6,055 nucleotides of DNA, from the NCBI GenBank assembly GCA_027886945.1, contig JAPCJM010000012.1, forward strand, positions 1 to 6,055, written 5' to 3'. This document shows, piece after piece, positions 1 through 5,517 of this stretch (the first letter of the stretch is position 1; every line of letters begins with the position of its first letter). This DNA comes from Nitrososphaerota archaeon. GTDB taxonomy: Archaea > Thermoproteota > Nitrososphaeria > Nitrososphaerales > UBA183. Under the pieces are notes generated by a model. That model made no database searches. It saw only the letters and a program-made list of their open reading frames with translations, and was not told the DNA's origin. Position numbers and translations under genes: made by a program.

Positions 1-616
1 CAAGATTCTCGTCAGTGTTGGCCGCAAACCAAGAATTGAAAGAATGAACGTCGGAAAAATTGGTGTCCGCACTGACCCAAGGGGGTACGTAATCACCGAC
101 AACAAGATGCAGACCAACGTACCTGGAGTTTACGCAATAGGGGACGTAAGGGGGCCGCCTCTCCTCGCACACAAGGCCTCCAAAGAAGGAGTCGTCGCTG
201 CCGAATGTATCGCGGGGATGCCGTCTGCCGCCGATTGGAAAGTCGTCCCGGACGCGGTCTTCTGTGACCCCGAAGTGGCCAGCGCGGGCCTCACAGAGGC
301 AAAGGCGGTCGAGGCAGGCTTCAAGGTCAAGAGAAGCAGGTTCCCGTTTGCTGCCCTGGGGAGGGCTCTTTCCACGGGCGAGCCCGAAGGGTTCGTGAAA
401 ATAATTTCGAACGAGGAGGACGGCCTCGTCCTCGGTGTCCAAATCGTTGGGCCGGAAGCCTCGAACCTCATCAGCGAGGCGGCCCTCGCCATCGAAATGG
501 GCGCGACTGTCGAAGACATAGCGCTCACGATTCACCCTCACCCCACTCTTCCCGAGGCCATCATGGAGGCGTCCGAGTTGGCCGCAGGGAGGCCGATTCA
601 CCAGCTGAAGACATGA
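1..616 (+). CDS. lpd: Dihydrolipoamide dehydrogenase (E3), C-terminal part, cut by left window edge
   Basis: E3 is the FAD- and NAD-dependent flavoprotein that reoxidises dihydrolipoyl groups on the E2 or H protein of 2-oxoacid dehydrogenase or glycine cleavage complexes. The reading frame is open from base 2 and gives 204 residues. It begins inside the NAD/FAD part with ILVSVGRKPR, typical of the family. It continues through the second FAD-contact motif, VPGVYAIGDV near residues 40-49, followed by LLAHKASKEG. The rest is the dimerisation domain, ending in HPHPTLPE, where His180 and Glu185 of this fragment match the family's catalytic His-Glu pair. The N-terminal half, with the FAD-binding GxGxxG and the redox-active Cys pair, lies outside, so enzymatic competence cannot be checked here. 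The TGA stop overlaps the ATG of lipB. A mercuric or glutathione reductase relative is possible from the fold alone, but the His-Pro-Thr-Leu-x-Glu ending and the lipB neighbour favour Lpd. Confidence 0.92.
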   Translation, partial: KILVSVGRKPRIERMNVGKIGVRTDPRGYVITDNKMQTNVPGVYAIGDVRGPPLLAHKASKEGVVAAECIAGMPSAADWKVVPDAVFCDPEVASAGLTEAKAVEAGFKVKRSRFPFAALGRALSTGEPEGFVKIISNEEDGLVLGVQIVGPEASNLISEAALAIEMGATVEDIALTIHPHPTLPEAIMEASELAAGRPIHQLKT

Positions 617-1251
617 ACGGCTACCTGCTCGACCTAGGCAGGATGGAGTACGGCGAGGCCCTGGAGCTTCAGAAGAATCTCGCTGCCAAACGTGCCAAGG
701 GCGAGATTCCAGACAGCCTGATACTAGTGGAGCACGAACATGTGATAACCCTGGGGCGAAAGACGACCCCGGCTAACTTCAAGCCACAGAATATCCCGGT
801 GTTCCAGGTCGAAAGAGGAGGTGATGCAACCTATCACGGGCCTGGCCAACTGGTGGGGTATCCGATTATCCTCCTCGCCGACCATGATGTCCGTCGCCAT
901 GTCAGGAACATAGAGGATGCCCTGCTAAGGGCAGTCCACACCTTCGGAATCCACGGAGAGCGGGTCGACGGACACCCGGGGGTTTGGGTGGGGGGCAAGA
1001 AGCTCGCTTCGATTGGCGTAGCTGTCACCGATTGGGTAACTTACCACGGGTTCGCCCTCAACGTCAATACCGAGATGGAGTACTTCGAGCTGATCAGACC
1101 CTGTGGTCTCGACCCAGCCGCCATGACATCGATGAAGAGAATCAAGGGGGAGGCAATTCCTTTCACGGAACTAAAGGCCCAGGTCGCAAGGGAGTACTCG
1201 ACCGCGACCGGTCTCACTCTCATCCATCAGCGCCTCGTTCGTCCTTCATAG
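613..1251 (+). CDS. lipB: Lipoyl(octanoyl) transferase LipB
   Basis: LipB moves an octanoyl group from acyl carrier protein to the lipoyl domain lysine of E2 or H proteins, forming a thioester on its own Cys; LipA then inserts sulfur. The 212-residue length is normal for the family. Visible motifs are the substrate-binding RGGDATYHGPGQLVGYP at 68-84, GGKKLASIGV at 127-136 with the catalytic Lys at 129 or 130, HGFALNVN at 145-152, and RPCGL at 162-166 with the catalytic Cys164. All key residues are present, so it should be active. The ATG at 613 overlaps the upstream lpd stop as ATGA, which implies translational coupling; I see no good Shine-Dalgarno just upstream. The related LplA-type ligases lack this Cys arrangement. 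No lipA is visible in the window. The octanoyl donor in an archaeon is uncertain, since archaea generally lack a bacterial fatty-acid synthase. Confidence 0.95.
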   Translation: MNGYLLDLGRMEYGEALELQKNLAAKRAKGEIPDSLILVEHEHVITLGRKTTPANFKPQNIPVFQVERGGDATYHGPGQLVGYPIILLADHDVRRHVRNIEDALLRAVHTFGIHGERVDGHPGVWVGGKKLASIGVAVTDWVTYHGFALNVNTEMEYFELIRPCGLDPAAMTSMKRIKGEAIPFTELKAQVAREYSTATGLTLIHQRLVRPS

Positions 1252-1256
1252 GCGAC

Positions 1257-1267
1257 AAGCATTTAGC
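1257..1267 (+). promoter_or_regulatory. Possible archaeal TATA box for a leaderless dehydrogenase transcript
   Basis: The 38-base gap after lipB contains AAGCATTTAGC, its most AT-rich part, centred about 27 bases before the ATG at 1290. That is where an archaeal TATA box would sit if transcription began at or next to the start codon. The bases directly before the ATG (CGGTCGGCCGTCCGC) contain no purine-rich Shine-Dalgarno, as expected of a leaderless mRNA. The match to a TATA consensus is weak, so read-through from lipB remains possible. Confidence 0.35.
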
Positions 1268-1289
1268 GCACGTTCGGTCGGCCGTCCGC

Positions 1290-2900
1290 ATGCCAGGAAA
1301 GAGGACCTCGGCGCGGTCAGCCTCCAAGAAGCATGCTCCGAAGATCACCTACACCACGCTTTTCGCGGATGAAAGCATTAATCCGAAATTTGAAGCCGCC
1401 CTGAGGAAGTTCAGCCCGAAACTCGGCCAGAGTCATCCCATGCATATCGGAGATAGAGAAGTCAGGTCCGAGGCTGGGGAGTTCGAGCACAGGAGTCCCA
1501 TCGACACTTCCATCGTCGTCGGGAAGTTCCAGGTGGGCACAAGGGAGCACGCGAAGGAAGCGGTCGAAGCGGCAAAGAAGGGGTTTGATGTCTGGAGGTC
1601 CACGTCTTGGCAGGACAGAGTGCGAGTCCTCGAAAAGTACGCCCGCTTGATCGACGAAAGGAAATTCGAAATAGCCGTCGCCATCACATACGAGGTCGGC
1701 AAGAACAGGCTCGAGGCCCTCGCCGAATGCTGGGAAGCCATTGACGCCGTCAAGTATTACGTCGCGGTGATGCGAAAGGAAAATGGGTACACAATCAGAA
1801 TGGGCCCCGGCGGCCCAGGGGAGCACAACTTTGACGTGTGCAAGCCCTACGGCGTGTGGCCCGTTATCTCCCCGTTCAACTTCCCGTTCATGCTTGCCAA
1901 TGGGATGGCCATGGGGGCTCTGATTACGGGCAATTCTGTGATTCTGAAACCAACCAGCGAAGCCCCGCTCACTGGTCTAATGCTGTATCATCTCTACAGG
2001 GACGCAGGCGTCCCGCCCGGAGCTGTCAACTATGTCACAGGCCCTGGAGGGAACTTCGAGGACGAGTTCGTCTCGAACCCCGACGTAAGTGGAATCGCCT
2101 TCACAGGCTCCAGGGACGTGGGGATGCGACTCTTCAGGCGTTTTCATACCGAGCAACCCTATCCAAAGCCGATCCTTCTTGAGATGGGAAGCAAGAATCC
2201 CACCATAATTACCTCCAAAGCGGACATCTCCAAAGCAGTCGAAGGGACGGTCCGCGCTGCCTTCGGCTACGGAGGCCAGAAGTGCAGCGCCACTTCAAGA
2301 GTGTACGTTCAGAAAGAGGTCAAGAACAAGTTCCTGGATGCCCTAAAGGAGAGAGTAGCAAAACTAAGGGTCGGTGACCCAAGAGACAAGCAGACATTCA
2401 TGGGCCCAGTCATCAACGAAAAGGCGGTAGAGAAATTCCAATCTTCTGTGACCGATGCGAAACAATCGGGGGCTCGACTGATTGCGGGAGGGAGCGTTCT
2501 AAGGGAAGGCCCCTCGAAGAAGGGCTATTATGTCACGCCGACAGTGGTGACCGACCTCCCCGAAAGCCACCGGCTCGTAAGAGAGGAACTCTTCATCCCG
2601 TTCGTAGTTGTAAACGAGTTCTCCACCGTCGACGAGGCGATAGCCAAGGCCAACGCCACCGAATACGGCCTGACTGCAGGGATCTTCACTAGAGACAGAA
2701 GAGAGATGGGGAAGTTCTTCAAAGGCATTGAGTTCGGCGTCACCTACGCAAACAGGAGCGGAGGCTCGACTACGGGAGCATGGCCGGGGGCCCAATCGTT
2801 CACCGGCTGGAAGGCGAGCGGGGTCACAGGCAGAGGTGTAGGGAGTCCGTTCTATCTCCTGAACTTTGTGCGCGACCAGTCTGAGACGACGGTCGACTAG
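1290..2900 (+). CDS. rocA: Delta-1-pyrroline-5-carboxylate dehydrogenase (glutamate semialdehyde dehydrogenase)
   Basis: This 536-residue enzyme of the aldehyde dehydrogenase superfamily probably oxidises glutamate gamma-semialdehyde (the open form of pyrroline-5-carboxylate) to glutamate with NAD+, the second step of proline degradation. Visible elements: SPFNFPF at 194-200 with catalytic Asn197; VILKPTSEAP at 217-226 with the cofactor-binding Lys220; FTGSRDVG at 271-278 in the NAD fold; general-base Glu298 in LLEMGSKNP; and GYGGQKCSATSR at 326-337 with nucleophile Cys332. The Ser right after the Cys and the TGAWPG loop at 495-500 are typical of the P5C branch and separate it from GAPN or general ALDHs. 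I chose ATG 1290 because the frame extends upstream through lipB with no initiator between the lipB stop and 1290; the next Met (residue 51) would remove conserved sequence. The first ~20 residues are a Lys/Arg/Ser-rich extension. The usual Gly residues of ELGGK, EEIFGP and FGGWK are Ser301, Ile436 and Thr505 here. Confidence 0.88.
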   Translation: MPGKRTSARSASKKHAPKITYTTLFADESINPKFEAALRKFSPKLGQSHPMHIGDREVRSEAGEFEHRSPIDTSIVVGKFQVGTREHAKEAVEAAKKGFDVWRSTSWQDRVRVLEKYARLIDERKFEIAVAITYEVGKNRLEALAECWEAIDAVKYYVAVMRKENGYTIRMGPGGPGEHNFDVCKPYGVWPVISPFNFPFMLANGMAMGALITGNSVILKPTSEAPLTGLMLYHLYRDAGVPPGAVNYVTGPGGNFEDEFVSNPDVSGIAFTGSRDVGMRLFRRFHTEQPYPKPILLEMGSKNPTIITSKADISKAVEGTVRAAFGYGGQKCSATSRVYVQKEVKNKFLDALKERVAKLRVGDPRDKQTFMGPVINEKAVEKFQSSVTDAKQSGARLIAGGSVLREGPSKKGYYVTPTVVTDLPESHRLVREELFIPFVVVNEFSTVDEAIAKANATEYGLTAGIFTRDRREMGKFFKGIEFGVTYANRSGGSTTGAWPGAQSFTGWKASGVTGRGVGSPFYLLNFVRDQSETTVD

Positions 2901-2903
2901 CTA
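2898..2903. other. Convergent gene junction with abutting stop codons
   Basis: The plus-strand dehydrogenase ends with TAG at 2898-2900. The minus-strand membrane-protein gene ends with TAG read from 2903 to 2901. The six bases TAGCTA therefore hold both stop codons with no spacer. Neither strand shows a T-run just after its stop that would suggest a standard archaeal terminator, so each transcript probably continues into the opposite gene. Confidence 0.9.
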
Positions 2904-3305
2904 CAACGGCACCCAGAACAGGACCGCCGACACCAATATGTCCAGTGGCCACCACAACGGGATCACGAATCTCCCGACCTTGAAACTCCCGAACAAGGTC
3001 GTAGTCCAATCCTCCGCAGTCACCGACTTCCCCCTCCACACAAAATACACGATGTCCTCCAGGACCGCCAGGAAGAAGGTATTCCCGGCCCATGCCGTTA
3101 TGGGGAGCGTGATTGATACAGTTACGAAGAGCGGCAGCAGGAGGTATAGGTGGTAGGGGGTTATCACCCAGAAAACAGGTTTCTCAGTTAAGCCCTCGGC
3201 AGTCTTCGGCCACTCGCGCTCGTACCTGTTGACGTATCTGTACTCGATGCCGGCGTAAATTACACCGAATACTGCGACCCTAAGGAATGACCCCGGGTCG
3301 AACAA
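2901..3305 (-). CDS. Predicted multi-pass membrane protein of unknown function, last gene of the ribosomal operon
   Basis: I do not recognise this 134-residue protein. It is hydrophobic and rich in aromatic residues. Likely membrane segments are about 7-20, 44-66, 67-90 and 112-134, so three or four passes. Between the last two lies a polar stretch with a noticeable pattern: LEDIVYFVW at 82-90, then VTAEDWTT at 95-102, then IPLWWPLDI at 115-123. The acidic pair at 83-84 and the DW at 99-100 could be functional, but I assign no role. No signal peptide is evident. The start is TTG at 3305-3303, one base after the uS19 stop. An in-frame TGA at 3314-3312 rules out an earlier start, and no ATG lies inside the frame. 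There is no Shine-Dalgarno in the uS19 tail, so translation probably depends on coupling to uS19. Its stop abuts that of the convergent dehydrogenase gene. The membrane-like composition and tight operon packing argue for a real gene. Confidence 0.75.
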   Translation of the reverse strand: MFDPGSFLRVAVFGVIYAGIEYRYVNRYEREWPKTAEGLTEKPVFWVITPYHLYLLLPLFVTVSITLPITAWAGNTFFLAVLEDIVYFVWRGKSVTAEDWTTTLFGSFKVGRFVIPLWWPLDILVSAVLFWVPL

Positions 3306-3306
3306 A

Positions 3307-3702
3307 TTACTTCAGCGGGACGTAAAGGCTCGACCGGCTGGCCCCGATTCCCGGTGTCCCGTGCACGACCTTCTTGTTCGTGATTACATATTCGCCTAGG
3401 TATCTTCCTACCATCTGAGGCTTCACCTCGAGGGGAACGAACTCTCTACCGTTGTGTACTGCAATGGTCAGCCCCACCATCGTTGGGAGTACGATCATGT
3501 CCCTGGCATGAGTCTTGATCTGTCCCTCTGACTTTCCCTCTTTGATCTTTCTTGCATCCTCCAAAAGTTTCCTCTTCTCGTCTGAGACCCCTCTGTTCAA
3601 GGACCGTCTCGCCCTAGAAGACATGAGTTCAAGCAGCGCTTCAGTGGACATCGAATTCAGCTCCTCCATGGACTTTCCCCTGTATCTGAACTCCTTCGGC
3701 AA
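3307..3702 (-). CDS. rps19: Small-subunit ribosomal protein uS19 (archaeal S19)
   Basis: uS19 sits in the head of the 30S subunit near the A-site finger and the subunit bridge to uL5. The 131 residues match the archaeal and eukaryotic form, which has an N-terminal helical extension compared with bacteria. The start PKEFRYRGKSMEEL, the SSRARRSLNRG segment at 28-38, THARDMIVLPTMVG at 64-77 and YLGEYVITNKKVVHG at 101-115 are all characteristic. The C-terminus, GIGASRSSLYVPLK, resembles TACK-type archaeal sequences. The start is TTG at 3702-3700, placed directly after the uL2 stop with no gap; it aligns with the family N-terminus, and GGAGGT lies ten bases upstream. It is followed not by uL22, as is usual in archaea, but by a membrane-protein gene. 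Confidence 0.97.
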   Translation of the reverse strand: MPKEFRYRGKSMEELNSMSTEALLELMSSRARRSLNRGVSDEKRKLLEDARKIKEGKSEGQIKTHARDMIVLPTMVGLTIAVHNGREFVPLEVKPQMVGRYLGEYVITNKKVVHGTPGIGASRSSLYVPLK

Positions 3703-4449
3703 CTACTTCGTGACCTCCGCGCTAGATCTGGACAATCTCTTCCTTCCAGTCTTCCTCGGCGCTATTAACCCTACCTTCCTTCCCGGAGGAGCGTTCCTGG
3801 AGGTACTGGTCGACTTCCCTGGGTGCTGATGCCTTCCACCGCCGAACGGGTGATACACCACGGCCATGGCTATGCCTCTCATCCTCGGATAGACCCGCCC
3901 GGACGCCCGCATCGCGTGGTGCCTTGCGCCCGCCCTGAGGAAGGGCTTCTCCCTCCTCCCTCCTCCTGCGATCTCGCCGATGGTTGCCCTGCACCTGTCA
4001 CTGATTAGTATGTTCTTGCCAGAAGGAAGCTTCAGGATTGCCCTACCGTTGGCCTTCGAGAAGAGGACAGCAGACGTCCCCGAAGCCCGGACGAACTTCC
4101 CACCATCCCCAGGCCTCAACTCTATGTTGCAGACTCTAGTCCCCTCTGGAATTCGTGCAAGTGGAAGTATATTCCCGTCCCTCGGTTGCCCCGTGGGTCC
4201 TATGGAGAACTCCTGCCCGACGGACATTCCGGCCACGGCAGGAAGGTAGGTGTATCTGTCGTTCTCGAATCTTACTTGAGCAAGGGGGGCGCTTCTTCCT
4301 CTTTCATCGAGGATTGCCGTCACCCTGGCCGTCCCTTCCGATTCGCCTCCGAGCATTGGGTACCTGACCGGGGCGATCTTTCCCTTGTTCGGACTCCTGA
4401 ATTGTATCCCTGCCTTTCCGCGTCTACGCTGAAGTATCCTCTTTCCCAT
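3703..4449 (-). CDS. rpl2: Large-subunit ribosomal protein uL2 (archaeal L2)
   Basis: uL2 binds 23S rRNA near the peptidyl-transferase centre and contributes to subunit association. The 248 residues are full length: the basic archaeal N-terminus MGKRILQRRRGKAG, the OB-like and SH3-like central domains (IPEGTRVCNIELRPGDGG at 100-117, LPSGKNILIS at 141-150), and the C-terminal loop MRGIAMAVVYHPFGGG at 190-205 followed by RHQHPGKS and GRKVGLIAPRKTGRKR. His200 corresponds to the His of E. coli L2 (H229) that is important for peptidyl transfer. The residue before it, Asp in bacteria and acidic in eukaryotes, is Tyr199 here (TAT at 3855-3853). The start is ATG, three bases after the uL23 stop, with GGTG six bases upstream. 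It is the only visible gene in this operon with an ATG start. uS19 follows without a gap. Confidence 0.97.
   Translation of the reverse strand: MGKRILQRRRGKAGIQFRSPNKGKIAPVRYPMLGGESEGTARVTAILDERGRSAPLAQVRFENDRYTYLPAVAGMSVGQEFSIGPTGQPRDGNILPLARIPEGTRVCNIELRPGDGGKFVRASGTSAVLFSKANGRAILKLPSGKNILISDRCRATIGEIAGGGRREKPFLRAGARHHAMRASGRVYPRMRGIAMAVVYHPFGGGRHQHPGKSTSTSRNAPPGRKVGLIAPRKTGRKRLSRSSAEVTK
3713..3718 (-). promoter_or_regulatory. Shine-Dalgarno of uS19, inside the uL2 3' end
   Basis: GGAGGT on the minus strand lies in the last codons of uL2, ten bases before the uS19 TTG. The spacing is slightly long, but the match to the anti-Shine-Dalgarno is six bases, which supports TTG at 3702 as the start. 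Confidence 0.65.
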
Positions 4450-4452
4450 TTC

Positions 4453-4719
4453 TTACACCAGCCCCAGTTTAGTCGCGAGCTCGGCCGCCTTCCCTGCCTC
4501 TAAGAATCGGACGAAGGCCTTCTTCCCAACGGTCGTCCTGGATGTGTTGACAGCCATCACCTCGACTTCGTAAAGGGCCTGCACCGCGTTCGCTATCTGA
4601 GTCTTGGAGACTCTATCCTCGACTAGGAAGCAAATCTTGTTCTCCCTTTCGATCTGGTCGAAAGTCCTCTCAGTCACGTACGGGCGCTTCAGTATCTTCT
4701 GCGCATCCTCAAGCCTCAA
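4453..4719 (-). CDS. rpl23: Large-subunit ribosomal protein uL23 (archaeal L23)
   Basis: uL23 lies at the exit of the nascent-peptide tunnel and is a docking site for SRP and other exit-site factors. The 88 residues are slightly longer than the usual archaeal 82-86. The family signature RPYVTERT is at 12-19, followed by ENKICFLVEDRVSKTQIANA at 26-45, the ALYEVEVMAVNT strand at 48-59 and GKKAFVRF at 65-72. The short archaeal form ends ATKLGLV, as expected. The likely start is TTG at 4719-4717, one base after the uL4 stop, with AGGTGG about twelve bases upstream. No ATG is available near the N-terminus, so a non-ATG start is required; a start a few codons later cannot be excluded. Confidence 0.95.
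   Translation of the reverse strand: MRLEDAQKILKRPYVTERTFDQIERENKICFLVEDRVSKTQIANAVQALYEVEVMAVNTSRTTVGKKAFVRFLEAGKAAELATKLGLV
4456..4459 (-). promoter_or_regulatory. Shine-Dalgarno (GGTG) of uL2
   Basis: The minus strand has GGTG ending six bases before the uL2 ATG, overlapping the last two codons of uL23. GGTG is the core complementary to the archaeal 16S 3' end (GGAGGTGATC), and the spacing is normal. Confidence 0.6.
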
Positions 4720-4720
4720 A

Positions 4721-5515
4721 CTATGATGCGACCACCTTTCTTCTTCCGTCCAAGGAGCTCAATGCGGACTCAGTCCACAGCGTCAGCCTCCCTGGCACGC
4801 CTCCGGGCGCAAGGTCCAGCACGTTGAGGCTCTCCACCCTCGTCACCTCTACCCCGGGGATCCCTCCCGCAGCCTTCCCAACTCCCCTGTCGTTCGTGAC
4901 AACTATCAACGGACCCGTCCCAGTCCTGTAAACACGTCCCCTCAGCCTGCGCTTGCCCGTGTTCCTTTTCGCCCCTTCACTCACGCGCTCGAGCTCGGCC
5001 CTGAGGTCTACCTTCTCGAGGAAGGAAACAAGCTCAGCCGTCTTCTCGACAGTCTCGATGTCGTCGGCCACGACAAAAGGGAGCGCCAGCTTCTTGACCC
5101 TGTGACCTCTTGCTTTCACCGCGTCAAGATTAGCAGTGTATGCGATGGCCGAGTCCGTAGCCATGCGCCTCTCCTTCCTATTTACTCCCAAGTAAATTAC
5201 CTTCTCCGACTTCGGCGGGTGCGGAAGCCTCCCCTTGACGACGCTCGCCACCCCTCCTGCAAGACCCCCTCTCGGATACCTCTCCCCCTTCACATGGGGG
5301 ATCCTCGACCGACCCGTCCCGGTCGGGGGGCTGTGGGTCTCGGCGGAAGTCCTCTCCCCAGCCATAGGGTCCCTGCCTTGCGGCTGGAGTCCATGGGAAC
5401 CCACCAGCCAGAATACGCGCTTTACGAGGTCGGGTCTCAATTCGGTTGCGAAGACCTTCGGCACGTCGACCTCCCCCGAAGTCTTCCCGTTTATTCCAAC
5501 GACCTCTGCCTTCAA
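4721..5515 (-). CDS. rpl4: Large-subunit ribosomal protein uL4 (archaeal L4)
   Basis: uL4 binds 23S rRNA, and its extended loop lines the constriction of the exit tunnel. The 264 residues are normal for archaea. The N-terminal part has VPKVFATELRPDLVKR at 18-33. The extended loop spans about residues 38-105, with QPQGRDPMAGERTSAET at 44-60 and the basic, glycine-rich RIPHVKGERYPRGG at 71-84. NRKERRMATDSAIAYTA at 112-128 and ARGHR at 135-139 follow. The C-terminal globular domain includes GPLIVVTNDRGV at 201-212 and ESLNVLDLAPGGVPGRLTLW at 228-247, which is typical. The start is TTG at 5515-5513, two bases after the uL3 stop. It is supported by a strong GGAGG eight bases upstream and by alignment of MKAEVVGINGK with the family N-terminus. 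In bacteria L4 represses its own S10 operon; I see no evidence for or against that here. Confidence 0.97.
   Translation of the reverse strand: MKAEVVGINGKTSGEVDVPKVFATELRPDLVKRVFWLVGSHGLQPQGRDPMAGERTSAETHSPPTGTGRSRIPHVKGERYPRGGLAGGVASVVKGRLPHPPKSEKVIYLGVNRKERRMATDSAIAYTANLDAVKARGHRVKKLALPFVVADDIETVEKTAELVSFLEKVDLRAELERVSEGAKRNTGKRRLRGRVYRTGTGPLIVVTNDRGVGKAAGGIPGVEVTRVESLNVLDLAPGGVPGRLTLWTESALSSLDGRRKVVAS
4732..4737 (-). promoter_or_regulatory. Possible Shine-Dalgarno of uL23, inside the uL4 3' end
   Basis: AGGTGG on the minus strand lies twelve bases before the proposed uL23 TTG. The match includes GGTG, but the spacing is long, so coupling to uL4 termination may matter as much as this site. 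Confidence 0.4.
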
Positions 5516-5517
5516 CT

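Noticed and set aside
984..1289. Upstream in-frame extension of the dehydrogenase reading frame by 102 codons
   Set aside because: It overlaps the well-supported lipB 3' half in another frame, its translation resembles no aldehyde dehydrogenase N-terminus, and no initiator lies between the lipB stop and 1290. The open frame is by chance.
1317..1826. Minus-strand open frame of 169 codons opposite the dehydrogenase
   Set aside because: It is antisense to a complete conserved enzyme, and its translation shows no recognisable domain; a shadow frame of GC-rich coding DNA.
2893..2903. GTCGAC palindrome and TAGCTA at the convergent junction considered as a terminator or recombination site
   Set aside because: Both are six-base palindromes without a T-run or a second copy in the window; too short to support a function.
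2866..3156. Plus-strand open frame of 96 codons crossing the convergent junction
   Set aside because: It starts inside the end of the dehydrogenase and runs antisense to the membrane protein. The minus-strand frame has membrane-protein composition and operon spacing, so the minus-strand reading is preferred.
3515..3829. Plus-strand open frame of 104 codons opposite uS19 and uL2
   Set aside because: It spans two conserved ribosomal genes on the opposite strand, and its protein has the biased composition expected of an antisense shadow.
5284..5326. Two small inverted repeats (CCCCC/GGGGG at 5284-5300 and CCGACC/GGTCGG at 5309-5326) considered as a regulatory RNA element
   Set aside because: They lie inside the conserved glycine- and proline-rich loop codons of uL4, have stems of only five and six pairs, and are expected by chance in GC-rich coding sequence.
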